From NCBI RefSeq assembly GCF_943192995.1, contig NZ_CALPCP010000006.1, forward strand, positions 96,261 to 160,260: a DNA stretch of 64,000 nucleotides. The letters are read 5' to 3'. This document shows positions 8,420 to 15,902 of the stretch, one piece after another; the stretch's first letter is position 1; the number at the start of each line of letters is the position of its first letter. The notes beneath the pieces are model-generated. The model was not told the DNA's origin. It saw only the letters and a list, made by a program, of their open reading frames with translations, and searched no databases. Position numbers and translations under genes: made by a program. Origin of the DNA: Flintibacter muris. Its GTDB lineage: Bacteria > Bacillota > Clostridia > Oscillospirales > Oscillospiraceae.

Positions 8420-9181
8420 ATGCAGGTATTGAAGGGAAAAGCCATCATGGAGCAGATCGTGGCTGGCCGGCTGTGTTTTTACCGCCGGCCTGTGCCCCAG
8501 GTCCAGCTGTACACCCAGGGAGACTGGCGGCATGAGGCCAACCGATTTCACCAGGCCCAGCAGACCGCCATTCTGGAGCTGAATACCCTCTATCACCGAG
8601 CGCTGAACCAGGTGGGGGACGGGGTGGCCTCCATCTTCCTGATTCACGGAATGCTGCTGGAGGACCACGACTATGTGGAGACCGTCCGGGGCCTGATTAA
8701 CGGCCAGGGTGCCACGGCGGAGTACGCCGTTCAGATGGCGGAGGTCAGCTTTGCCGCCGCCTTTGCCGCTATGGACAGCCCCTATATGCGGGCCCGGGCG
8801 GCGGACATCCGGGATATCTCCCAGCGGGTGCTCCGGGCGCTGATGGGCGGGCGGCAGATGCTGCTGATGGATGAGCCGGCCATTCTGGTGTCTGACGACT
8901 ATCTGCCCAGCGAGGTGATGGACTTCGATCAGCACCGCCTGCTTGGGCTTATCACCCGAAAGGGCAGTCTGGACAGCCACACCGCCATGCTGGTGCGGGC
9001 TTACCATATTCCCGCCATTGTGGAGGTCCCCCTGACCCCCAGGTGCGAGGGGCGGCTGGCCCTGATGGACGGCTATACCGGTGATGTATACATAGACCCG
9101 GAGCAGGAGCAGCTCAACCAGCTTCGAGAGCTCTATCAAGCCAACGGCCGTCCCAAAGGCCTGGCGTTGAGCGTGAACTAG
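8420..9181 (+). CDS. Stand-alone PTS enzyme I N-terminal half (HPr-binding plus phosphohistidine domain)
   Basis: 253 aa. Residues about 1-145 resemble the helical HPr-binding domain of enzyme I (FLIHGMLLEDHDY, then RAADIRDISQRVLRALMG), and 150-235 resemble the swivelling phosphohistidine domain (GLITRKGSLDSHTAML, AYHIPAIVE). His187 in SHTA aligns with the active histidine of enzyme I. The C-terminal PEP-binding TIM barrel, some 320 residues in full enzyme I, is absent. The usual GGRTSHT is KGSLDSHT here. The gene has its own promoter and a plausible ribosome site, so it looks expressed rather than broken, but a repeat cluster begins about 40 nt after the stop and truncation cannot be excluded. 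It cannot use PEP by itself; a regulatory or phospho-exchange role is inference. Confidence 0.8.
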   Translation: MQVLKGKAIMEQIVAGRLCFYRRPVPQVQLYTQGDWRHEANRFHQAQQTAILELNTLYHRALNQVGDGVASIFLIHGMLLEDHDYVETVRGLINGQGATAEYAVQMAEVSFAAAFAAMDSPYMRARAADIRDISQRVLRALMGGRQMLLMDEPAILVSDDYLPSEVMDFDQHRLLGLITRKGSLDSHTAMLVRAYHIPAIVEVPLTPRCEGRLALMDGYTGDVYIDPEQEQLNQLRELYQANGRPKGLALSVN

Positions 9182-9291
9182 ATGGAAAAGGAGCGGCCTG
9201 TGTCTGCCCTGGATTGTCAAAAAAGCCTCCCTCTTTGAGGGAGGTGGCACGGCGAAGCCGTGACGGAGGGAGTTTATAGCAATCGTCAGAA
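9182..9291. repeat. Family C repeat (GCCTCCCT-type), copy 1
   Basis: AAGCCTCCCTCTTTGAGGGAGG followed by GGCACGGCGAAGCCGTGACGG forms two adjacent hairpins at 9222-9272. The same modules recur at 52398 and 56820. It is immediately followed by a family A repeat. Confidence 0.6.
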
Positions 9292-9379
9292 TTGCCGCCC
9301 CTGCAACCGCTGATTGGCAGCTTTTGCGGACGGCGCGCCGGGGTCGTCGCGTCTTGCAACGTCAAAATTGATTTCCGTG
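9292..9379 (+). repeat. Family A dispersed intergenic repeat, copy 2
   Basis: Shares GATTGGCAGCTTTTG, ACGGCGCGCCGGGGTCGTCG and AAAATTGATTTCCGTG with the copy at 47169. The left terminus is not recognisable, so the copy appears truncated. Confidence 0.75.
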
Positions 9380-9397
9380 TCTGACCGTTTAAACATC

Positions 9398-9425
9398 TTG
9401 CTTTTTTTGAAATACATTATATAAT
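9398..9425 (+). promoter_or_regulatory. Sigma-A promoter of ridA
   Basis: TTGCTT (9398-9403), 16-nt spacer, TATAAT (9420-9425). It lies about 100 nt upstream of the gene, immediately after the family A repeat. Confidence 0.6.
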
Positions 9426-9525
9426 ATGTAATATGCTTCAAAAATGTGGATGTCAGGCTGTCCCTGTATCTGCCATCCATTTTGATGCGTTTTATGAGAG
9501 GGTTCAAACATCAAGGAGGCTTTTT

Positions 9526-9900
9526 ATGAACAAAACGATTACCGCCCCAAATGCTCCAGCCGCGGTGGGTCCCTATTGTCACGCCAAACTGGCGGGCAGC
9601 ACCTTGTATACCTCCGGTCAGCTTGGTCTGATTCCCGCTACCGGGGAGCTGCCCCAAGGTGTAGAGGCCCAGGCTGCCCAGGCACTGGACAACCTGTCGG
9701 CTGTACTGGCTGCCGCCGGAATGAGCTGCGCTGATGTAGTCAAAACCACCGTATTCCTTGCGGATATGAACGACTTTGCCGCAATCAACGCCATCTACGC
9801 CAAGTATTTCCCCGGAGAAGCTCCGGCCCGCTCCTGCGTCCAGGCAGCCGCTCTGCCCAAGGGGGCCTTGTTTGAGATTGAGGCCGTGGCTGTCCAATAA
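9526..9900 (+). CDS. ridA: RidA family reactive-intermediate deaminase
   Basis: 124 aa, the normal length of RidA/YjgF proteins. RidA hydrolyses reactive enamine/imine intermediates released by PLP-dependent enzymes. Typical features: APAAVGPY at the N-terminus, LYTSGQLGLIP, VVKTTVFLADMNDF and a C-terminal ARSCVQAAALPKGALFEIEAVA with the conserved Arg. The ATG at 9526 has AAGGAGG upstream; a longer frame from 9433 would place the start within the promoter region. It is monocistronic, with a terminator 70 nt downstream. Confidence 0.95.
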   Translation: MNKTITAPNAPAAVGPYCHAKLAGSTLYTSGQLGLIPATGELPQGVEAQAAQALDNLSAVLAAAGMSCADVVKTTVFLADMNDFAAINAIYAKYFPGEAPARSCVQAAALPKGALFEIEAVAVQ

Positions 9901-9971
9901 AATTGGAAGAGTTCGGTATACTTGTTCTCCACCAGGTATAGACTTGTTTATACGTCTGAACTGCTTATTTT

Positions 9972-10009
9972 GCTGCTTTCTTTTTCTTGGGAAAGCAGCT
10001 CTTTTTTAT
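9972..10009 (+). terminator. Terminator after ridA
   Basis: GCTGCTTTC / GAAAGCAGC stem followed by TCTTTTTTAT. The space from ridA to the kinase (9901-10177) otherwise holds only the kinase promoter. Confidence 0.75.
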
Positions 10010-10072
10010 AGTTGCCTTTTTGGTATCTTCTTGTTCATGCTTATATTTATAGTAATGATTGCCAATGTTACC

Positions 10073-10101
10073 TTGAATCTCAAGTCTGGCTGTGATAAAA
10101 T
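10073..10101 (+). promoter_or_regulatory. Sigma-A promoter of the hybrid kinase gene
   Basis: TTGAAT (10073-10078), 17-nt spacer, TAAAAT (10096-10101). Confidence 0.6.
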
Positions 10102-10177
10102 AAAAATAGTCGACTGAAAGCGGCCGCGTTTTCTGAACAGGGTAAATTATGTCATTTATAAACGGCAGAAGGGACCG

Positions 10178-12289
10178 GTGGGCTTTATGCAGAAACAGGA
10201 GAGGAACAAGCGGCGTTCTTTGACCCTCAGTGAGCAGACTTTCCCGATTATAGAACAGATCACTGCGGGAATGCCCGGCGGTTTCTTTATTTATCACGTT
10301 GATGGGGACAGGGAATTGATCTATGCCAATCAGGCGCTCATTCATATATATGGCTGTCAAAGTTTGGAGGAATTTCAGGAATACACCGGCTATACCTTTT
10401 CGGGGCTGGTTCATCCGGAGGATTTAGAGGCGGCGCAGCGGAGCATTGAGCAGCAGATTTATACGTGCGGCAACGATCTGGACTATGTGGAATACCGCAT
10501 GGTGCGAAAAGACGGCGCGGTGCGGTGGATTGAGGACTATGGACATTTTGTCCATACGGAAGTTTTCGGCGATCTCTTCTACGTCTTTGTGGAGGACGCC
10601 ACCGAAAAGCATTTTAAAGCGATTGATGACGCCCACACGGTCAGGCTGGCTCAGGAGCGGCTGGAGGCTTTGGAGGCGCTGGAGCATGAGACCACGGCGC
10701 TGAAGCTGGTGCATGAGATTTTAAGCTCAGGTATGTGGACCATGGAATTTGACCAGCGGGGGCAGATGGTCAGCGTCTTTTGGAGCCAGGATTTCCGGGC
10801 CATGATTGGTTACCGGGATGAGGAGGATTTTCCCAATGTGCTCTCCTCCTGGTCTGATCTGCTCCACCCGGAGGACCATGACTGGGTACTGAAGGAATAT
10901 TACGACACCATTGACGACTACACAGGAAAACGGGTTTACAATGTGGAGTACCGCCTGTTGACCAAGGACCGGGGCTACCGCTGGTTCCGCGCCACAGGCA
11001 AGCTCTCCCGGCGGGAGGACGGCACCCCCATCACTTACGTGGGCATGTTTGTGGATATCACCGAACGCAAGGAGACCGACGCCAAGCTCCAGGAGCAGCA
11101 CAAGCTGCTGGAGGAGGCGCTGGAGAGGGCCCAGCGGGCCTCCCAGGCCAAGACCATGTTCCTGAACAACATGTCCCACGATATCCGCACCCCCATGAAC
11201 GCCATCATCGGCTTTACCAATCTGGCCGCCACCCATCTGGACAACCAGGAGCTGGTGCGCGGCTATCTGGGCAAAATTACCGCCGCCTCCAGCCATCTGC
11301 TCAGCCTGATCAATGATGTGCTGGACATGAGCCGCATTGAAAGCGGCAAGGTGGTGATAGACGAAAAGCCCTGCAGCCTGTCCCAGATTCTGCGGGACCT
11401 CCAGTCCATCATCCAGGCTGATCTGACAGAAAAGAAATTGAATTTTTGTCTGGACGACAGTGCCCTGATTCACCCCTATGTGGTATGCGACCAGCTGCGG
11501 CTGAATCAGGTGCTGCTGAATATACTGAGCAATGCGTTGAAATTTACCCCGACAGACGGGTGTATTTCCATCACTGCCACAGAGCGGCCGGGGGATCAAC
11601 CGGATACCGCAGTTTATGAATTCTGTATCCATGACACCGGAATCGGCATGGCGCCGGAGTTTCTGGAGCACATTTTTGAACCCTTTGAGCGGGAGCGGAC
11701 CTCTACCGTCAGCGGTATCCAGGGCACAGGCCTGGGCATGTCCATTACCAAAAACCTGGCCGAACTGATGAACGGTCAGATAACCGTGGAGAGCCGGAAG
11801 GGGCAGGGCAGTACCTTCACATGCAGCTTTCCCTTCCGGTTCGGCCAGGCCCCCGACGGGACAAATGCCTTGAGAGATTCCACTGTTCAGAATCTCACCG
11901 GCTGCCGCCTCCTGCTGGTTGAGGATAACGAGCTCAATCAGGAGATTGCCGTCACCATTCTGGAGGAGGCCGGCTACATAGTGGAGGTGGCCTCTGACGG
12001 GGCTGAGGCAGTGGAGAAGGTTTGCCGCTCCGGGAAAAACCCCTACGACCTGGTCCTTATGGATATCCAGATGCCTGTGATGGATGGTATTGAGGCCACA
12101 AAGGCCATCCGCGCCCTGTCCGACCAGAAGCTGGCCAGTCTGCCCATTGTCGCCATGACCGCCAACGCCTTTGAGGAGGACCGCCAGCGGGTCCTCTCCG
12201 CCGGGATGAACGGCCATCTGGGCAAGCCCATTGATATCAAAAAGCTGTTTTCCACCTTACAGAATATTCTGGGCACTCCAGAGTGTTAA
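10178..12289 (+). CDS. PAS-domain hybrid histidine kinase with C-terminal receiver
   Basis: 703 aa, soluble (no membrane segment). Order: PAS fold about 20-135, second PAS/PAC about 175-300 (ends YVGMFVDITERK), short coiled coil about 300-325, HisKA with NNMSHDIRTPMNAIIGF (phospho-acceptor His334), HATPase about 430-560 (DTGIGM, GTGLGMSITKNL), and a receiver about 575-695 with LMDIQMPVMDG (Asp629). It probably senses a cytoplasmic cue and relays phosphate internally; no separate output regulator is adjacent. The start is uncertain: GTG at 10178 is well spaced from AGAAGGGA, while an ATG at 10187 is the alternative. It is followed after 41 nt by a YhcH-like gene, possibly co-transcribed. Confidence 0.93.
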   Translation: MGFMQKQERNKRRSLTLSEQTFPIIEQITAGMPGGFFIYHVDGDRELIYANQALIHIYGCQSLEEFQEYTGYTFSGLVHPEDLEAAQRSIEQQIYTCGNDLDYVEYRMVRKDGAVRWIEDYGHFVHTEVFGDLFYVFVEDATEKHFKAIDDAHTVRLAQERLEALEALEHETTALKLVHEILSSGMWTMEFDQRGQMVSVFWSQDFRAMIGYRDEEDFPNVLSSWSDLLHPEDHDWVLKEYYDTIDDYTGKRVYNVEYRLLTKDRGYRWFRATGKLSRREDGTPITYVGMFVDITERKETDAKLQEQHKLLEEALERAQRASQAKTMFLNNMSHDIRTPMNAIIGFTNLAATHLDNQELVRGYLGKITAASSHLLSLINDVLDMSRIESGKVVIDEKPCSLSQILRDLQSIIQADLTEKKLNFCLDDSALIHPYVVCDQLRLNQVLLNILSNALKFTPTDGCISITATERPGDQPDTAVYEFCIHDTGIGMAPEFLEHIFEPFERERTSTVSGIQGTGLGMSITKNLAELMNGQITVESRKGQGSTFTCSFPFRFGQAPDGTNALRDSTVQNLTGCRLLLVEDNELNQEIAVTILEEAGYIVEVASDGAEAVEKVCRSGKNPYDLVLMDIQMPVMDGIEATKAIRALSDQKLASLPIVAMTANAFEEDRQRVLSAGMNGHLGKPIDIKKLFSTLQNILGTPEC

Positions 12290-12330
12290 AGTGTGGGATA
12301 AAAGCGAATCAATTTGAACGGAGGGAAACT

Positions 12331-12807
12331 ATGATTTTTTCAAAGCTCAACGGGAAGGACCCCTGGACCGCTTATCCAAAGGCGGTGTGTCAGGCGCTGG
12401 AATTTCTCCGGCGGACCGACTGGAGCACCATAGAGCTGGGCAAGCACCCCATCCTTGGGGAAAAGATGTTTGCCAACGTGATGGATATGACTACCCGTCC
12501 CTTCGAGGGCTCCCATCCGGAGATTCACAAGAAGTATATCGACCTGATGTACTGGCCGGAGGGGGGAGAGAAGATCGGTGTAGCGCCCTATCTGGGCACC
12601 GAACCTGTGCTGGAATCCCGTCCGGAAAACGACATCGCCTTTCTGGCCAGTGTGGACAATGAGAGTATCCTTACCGCCACCGCAGGCTGTTTCGGCGTGT
12701 TTTTCCCCTGGGACGCCCACCGGCCCGGCCTCTTTCTGGAGGACGGCCCCGCTGTCAGCCGAAAATGCGTGGTGAAAATCAGCATGGAGTTGCTTGACGG
12801 GGAGTGA
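12331..12807 (+). CDS. YhcH/YjgK/YiaL family cupin-like protein
   Basis: 158 aa, the family's usual size. Seen motifs: KYIDLMYWPEGGEKIGVAP, then DIAFLASV, then FGVFFPWDAHRPGL, which carry the histidine/acidic ligands of the YhcH beta-barrel. Relatives are linked to sialic-acid or beta-galactoside use (EbgC type), but no sugar genes lie nearby, so the substrate is unknown. ATG at 12331 follows GGAGGG; the frame runs in from 12283, overlapping the kinase end, without a better start. Confidence 0.88.
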   Translation: MIFSKLNGKDPWTAYPKAVCQALEFLRRTDWSTIELGKHPILGEKMFANVMDMTTRPFEGSHPEIHKKYIDLMYWPEGGEKIGVAPYLGTEPVLESRPENDIAFLASVDNESILTATAGCFGVFFPWDAHRPGLFLEDGPAVSRKCVVKISMELLDGE

Positions 12808-12821
12808 CCCCCATTTCCACA

Positions 12822-12859
12822 AAAGCAGGGACAGAGCGTGGCGCTCTGTCCCTGCTTTC
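12822..12859. terminator. Bidirectional terminator
   Basis: Long near-perfect hairpin AAAGCAGGGACAGAGCG / CGCTCTGTCCCTGCTTT between the convergent YhcH-like and M56 genes. Confidence 0.85.
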
Positions 12860-12861
12860 TG

Positions 12862-15174
12862 TCAGCCCTTATATAAAAGCAGCTGTTCCCCGTCGAAGTA
12901 GAGCCAATACTCAACCTTTTCCCCGTCATTTTGATCGGGGCAGGCCTGGATATAGAGGCATTTGGAGTATTGATCCCACTGTGTCTCCATGTAGCCCTCA
13001 GAGTGATTCAGAACCATACTGCCCCAGTCACCCATATCGGACTCATAAATTATGCCGTCGCGCTGTACAAACATCTGCCGGTTAGAGACCAGCTCGTCGC
13101 TTCCGTCCCCGTCCAGGTCCAGTGCCATAACGCCGCCGTCGTTGCTGCGGACCAGCAGAACGGGAGTGCCGGCTTCATCAAAATAGAAATAATCGGTAAC
13201 CGGCTCGGGGGAAGCCCCCTTGGACGGCACCTCATAGGAGAGGGTAAACCCGTTGTGCCCGAACAGGTCCTGGAAGAAAAACACGCTGGCATTTTTGCTC
13301 AGGCCGGTGAGGAACACGTGCATAGTGTCTCCATCCCGGATGGCGGCGTTGATTGCGCCGCCGGTATCCCGGTAGACCACCACGTTATGGCCGTCAATGT
13401 TCCAGTTGGCCAGGCGGTTTTCATAGGTGTCTACAAAATCCCCCACCCTTGTCTCCAGTGTGACGGCGGGGGCCTCATAGCGCTCCAGGCTGTCCAGGGG
13501 GATGACCGCCTCCGGTTCCCCGGCAGGTATGGGGGTGGGGATGGCGGGCTTTTCACAGGCCAAGTTGGACTTGAAATGGTAGCCGCCGTCCTCCTGCTCC
13601 TCCAAAGTGACGCAGGTCCAGCCGCCGCCGTCGTTCTGGTAGAGGCTGACCGTTTTGCCCACCCGGGTTCCGCACAGGAAGGACAGGTCGCCGCAGTAGT
13701 TGGTGTCGCCATGCATCCAGTAGTAGGCGTCGTAGTCCGGGGAGTAGGTGAAGTAGTCCAGCCCTGTTTTGCTGGTCTGCTCCAGAGTGAGGCCGGTGTA
13801 CTGGGTCAGAACATGGTTGATCTCTTCGGTGGTCAGCTTGTAGGCGCCACAGGGCAGATCGTCTCTGCTGTTGTAGCCCAGGATCGCCTTAAGCTCCTCA
13901 TCAGTGAGCTGCATGGACCCCTCGCAGTAAAACAGCTCGCCCAGGTTGATATTCTCCGGCCTGTCGTAAGAAAACCAGGGGCTGGCGAACTGGTTGCGGA
14001 TGGAGTAGTAGAGCTTGCCTCCGTCGGAGGTGGTGGCGGCAATTTGGTCGGAGTCCGCGCCGTTGAAAAACTCCTCGTTAAACCAGCGCAGCTCCTGGCC
14101 GGTGAGGGCCGTAAGGCCGGCGTCCTCCTGAGGGGTCGGCTCCGGGCTGGGGAGGACGGCCTCGGGGGGCTTGGCCCCGGTAAAGGTGCAGGCGGAGACC
14201 ACCCCTGCCAGCAGGGCCGCAGCCACCGCCGCCGCTGCCAGCTGCCTGGGCTTGCGGGCAATGCGGGTAAAGCGGTCTTTGAGCTGTTTTTTTCCGGCGG
14301 CCATGGTGGTGGCGACCAGCATAGGACTGCCCGCCCGACGCACCGGAATCAGGGAGAGCAGGGTCTGCCCGTAGGGGATGCGCTCCTCCTCTCCCAGTTG
14401 GGCCAGAACGCCCTCGTCGCAGGCCAGCTCACAGTCGGTCCGGGCGGCGGCGGAGGCGATCCACACCAGCGGGTCGAACCAGTACACCGCCAGGCACACC
14501 CCCCGCAGCAGGGTCCAGATGTGGTCCAGGTGGCGGGCGTGGGTCATCTCGTGGGCCAGCACGTGGCGCAGCCGCTCCGGGGAGGACACCGCCTGGGGCG
14601 TCAGGTAAATGGCGGGCCGGAACAGCCCGAACAGGCAGGGGGAGGACAGTCCCTCCTCCACCAGATACACCCGCAGAGGACATCCCTCCACGGACCAGGG
14701 CCTTCCGGACCGGCGCAGCCTCAGCCAGAAGCGCCCGTTGACAGCCAGCAGAAAGGCCGCCGCAATGCCGCTGCCCGTCAGCCAGACCAGAGACAGCACC
14801 GTCTGCGCCGACAGCCGCCTGTACCGCACGGCGATGTCCTCCGTCTCCACAAGCCAGACGGACTCCCCCTCGCCAATTTCCGCCCGCTCCGGGGTCACAT
14901 CAGGGGCGGAGGGATGCTGGGACAAAGGGGCCCGGGCCACCGGAACGTAGACGGGCCGGGAGGCAATGCCCCGGGCCACCGTCTGCTCCACCGGCTTGGC
15001 GGCGGTGAGGACAGAGAAGTCCACCGCCGGCAGGCTCACCGGCACCAGCAGCCGTAGCAGAACCAGCCCCCACAGCGCGTACTGCACCCTTCGGGACAGG
15101 ACGTTCCGGAACAGCTTGCGCAGGACCAGCAGCGCCGCAATCAGCACCGACGAGGTAATTAAAATCTCAGTCAT
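12862..15174 (-). CDS. BlaR1/MecR1-type M56 metallopeptidase sensor
   Basis: 770 aa. The N-terminal part has several membrane segments (first at about 5-18 and 33-55) and the zinc motif HEMTH (208-212) in VLAHEMTHARHLDH, followed by CELACDE. A final membrane segment lies near 312-332 (AAAAVAAALLAG). The outside part, about 430 residues, is not a penicillin-binding domain: no SxxK/KTG set is visible. It ends with a calcium-loop-like DLDGDGSDELV. The family cleaves its partner BlaI-type repressor after sensing a signal. It overlaps blaI by 8 nt (13 residues of coupling context) and is co-transcribed. The ligand is unknown and need not be a beta-lactam. Confidence 0.9.
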   Translation of the reverse strand: MTEILITSSVLIAALLVLRKLFRNVLSRRVQYALWGLVLLRLLVPVSLPAVDFSVLTAAKPVEQTVARGIASRPVYVPVARAPLSQHPSAPDVTPERAEIGEGESVWLVETEDIAVRYRRLSAQTVLSLVWLTGSGIAAAFLLAVNGRFWLRLRRSGRPWSVEGCPLRVYLVEEGLSSPCLFGLFRPAIYLTPQAVSSPERLRHVLAHEMTHARHLDHIWTLLRGVCLAVYWFDPLVWIASAAARTDCELACDEGVLAQLGEEERIPYGQTLLSLIPVRRAGSPMLVATTMAAGKKQLKDRFTRIARKPRQLAAAAVAAALLAGVVSACTFTGAKPPEAVLPSPEPTPQEDAGLTALTGQELRWFNEEFFNGADSDQIAATTSDGGKLYYSIRNQFASPWFSYDRPENINLGELFYCEGSMQLTDEELKAILGYNSRDDLPCGAYKLTTEEINHVLTQYTGLTLEQTSKTGLDYFTYSPDYDAYYWMHGDTNYCGDLSFLCGTRVGKTVSLYQNDGGGWTCVTLEEQEDGGYHFKSNLACEKPAIPTPIPAGEPEAVIPLDSLERYEAPAVTLETRVGDFVDTYENRLANWNIDGHNVVVYRDTGGAINAAIRDGDTMHVFLTGLSKNASVFFFQDLFGHNGFTLSYEVPSKGASPEPVTDYFYFDEAGTPVLLVRSNDGGVMALDLDGDGSDELVSNRQMFVQRDGIIYESDMGDWGSMVLNHSEGYMETQWDQYSKCLYIQACPDQNDGEKVEYWLYFDGEQLLLYKG

Positions 15175-15550
15175 AAGCCTTCTCCCCTTTCGCCTTTTCC
15201 AAAATGGCGGACAGCTCCTCCAGGTCCGCCTGACTCAGCGGGCGGCTGTCCATCACCGCATTGAGCATCACGCCCAGATGGCCGTCAAAGACCTTGTCCA
15301 GAAAGTGGCTGGTCTCCCGCCTCACCGCGTCGCCCCGCTGGAGAACGGGGGAGTAGGCCTTGGCCCGGCCGTTGCTTTGGTAGCGCACCGCCCCCTTGGT
15401 CTCCAGCCGGGAGAGCATGGAGATGATGGTGTGCTTGCTCCACCCGGTGCTGTCTTTCATGGCTTCAGTCAGCTGGGTGATGGTCATGGGCGCGGCGTTC
15501 CACAGCGCCTTCATCAGCGTCCACTCCCCATCAGAAAGCTCAGTTTTCAA
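15167..15550 (-). CDS. BlaI/MecI/CopY family transcriptional repressor
   Basis: 127 aa, standard BlaI length. The winged helix is at 1-75 (LSDGEWTLMKALWNAAPMTI, then WSKHTIISMLSRLETKGAV), and the C-terminal helices for dimerisation are at 85-125. The start is TTG at 15550 with GGGAGAGG upstream; no ATG is available nearby. It heads the blaI-M56 pair and probably represses its own promoter: two copies of AGGTRAACAT-N6-ACC lie at 15568 and 15611. De-repression would follow cleavage by the M56 sensor, as known for BlaR1/BlaI. Confidence 0.93.
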   Translation of the reverse strand: MKTELSDGEWTLMKALWNAAPMTITQLTEAMKDSTGWSKHTIISMLSRLETKGAVRYQSNGRAKAYSPVLQRGDAVRRETSHFLDKVFDGHLGVMLNAVMDSRPLSQADLEELSAILEKAKGEKAYD

Positions 15551-15567
15551 AATAACCTCTCCCTTCT

Positions 15568-15586
15568 AGGTAAACATCCGCCTACC
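15568..15586 (-). promoter_or_regulatory. Candidate BlaI-type operator 1
   Basis: AGGTAAACATCCGCCTACC: inverted AGGTA...TACCT arms, lying just downstream of the expected transcription start. It matches operator 2 in its AGGT-x-AACAT and terminal ACC. Confidence 0.6.
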
Positions 15587-15598
15587 TTATGTAAGCCC

Positions 15599-15627
15599 AG
15601 TGTAGCAGAAAGGTGAACATTTGTCAA
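15599..15627 (-). promoter_or_regulatory. Sigma-A promoter of the blaI-M56 operon
   Basis: Minus strand TTGACA (15622-15627), 17-nt spacer, TACACT (15599-15604). The -35 box is covered by operator copy 2. Confidence 0.85.
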
Positions 15628-15629
15628 CC
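15611..15629 (-). promoter_or_regulatory. Candidate BlaI-type operator 2
   Basis: AGGTGAACATTTGTCAACC, offset 43 bp from operator 1 in the same orientation, about four helical turns. It overlaps the -35 element. Confidence 0.6.
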
Positions 15630-15650
15630 AAATTTTTCGGAAATGTTATA

Positions 15651-15678
15651 GCAGGGGCGGCCACAGGCCGCCCCTGCA
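15651..15678. repeat. REP palindrome (family B), intact copy
   Basis: GCAGGGGCGGCC-ACAG-GCCGCCCCTGC, close to a perfect palindrome, in the blaI-TRAP intergenic region. Confidence 0.75.
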
Positions 15679-15761
15679 TGTGTCAGCAAAGCTGATGATT
15701 GCTGCATGTCCTGACATATATTGGATAAAAGGGCAGAAATTGGAAGAAATGAAAAAATATC

Positions 15762-15790
15762 TTGCTTTCTTACATCAGATATAATATAAT
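15762..15790 (+). promoter_or_regulatory. Sigma-A promoter of the TAXI-TRAP operon
   Basis: TTGCTT (15762-15767), 17-nt spacer, TATAAT (15785-15790); a second overlapping TATAAT starts at 15780. Confidence 0.8.
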
Positions 15791-15794
15791 GGAG

Positions 15795-15874
15795 GCGCAA
15801 GCTTTAGTTTGGCTTGCGGTCCGTTATGGAAAAGCCCAGGTTGGGCTTTCTGTTCTTCCTGTGTGGAAGAACAG
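15795..15874 (+). promoter_or_regulatory. Three-hairpin 5' leader of the TRAP operon
   Basis: Consecutive stems: CGCAAGC / GGCTTGCG (15797-15818), AAAGCCCA / TGGGCTTT (15831-15849) and CTGTTCTTCC / GGAAGAACAG (15850-15874). None is followed by a T-run. The leader ends 20 nt before the ribosome site; a regulatory or stabilising role is inferred. Confidence 0.45.
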
Positions 15875-15902
15875 AGCAAACTGAAAAATGGAGGAAGAGA
15901 AT

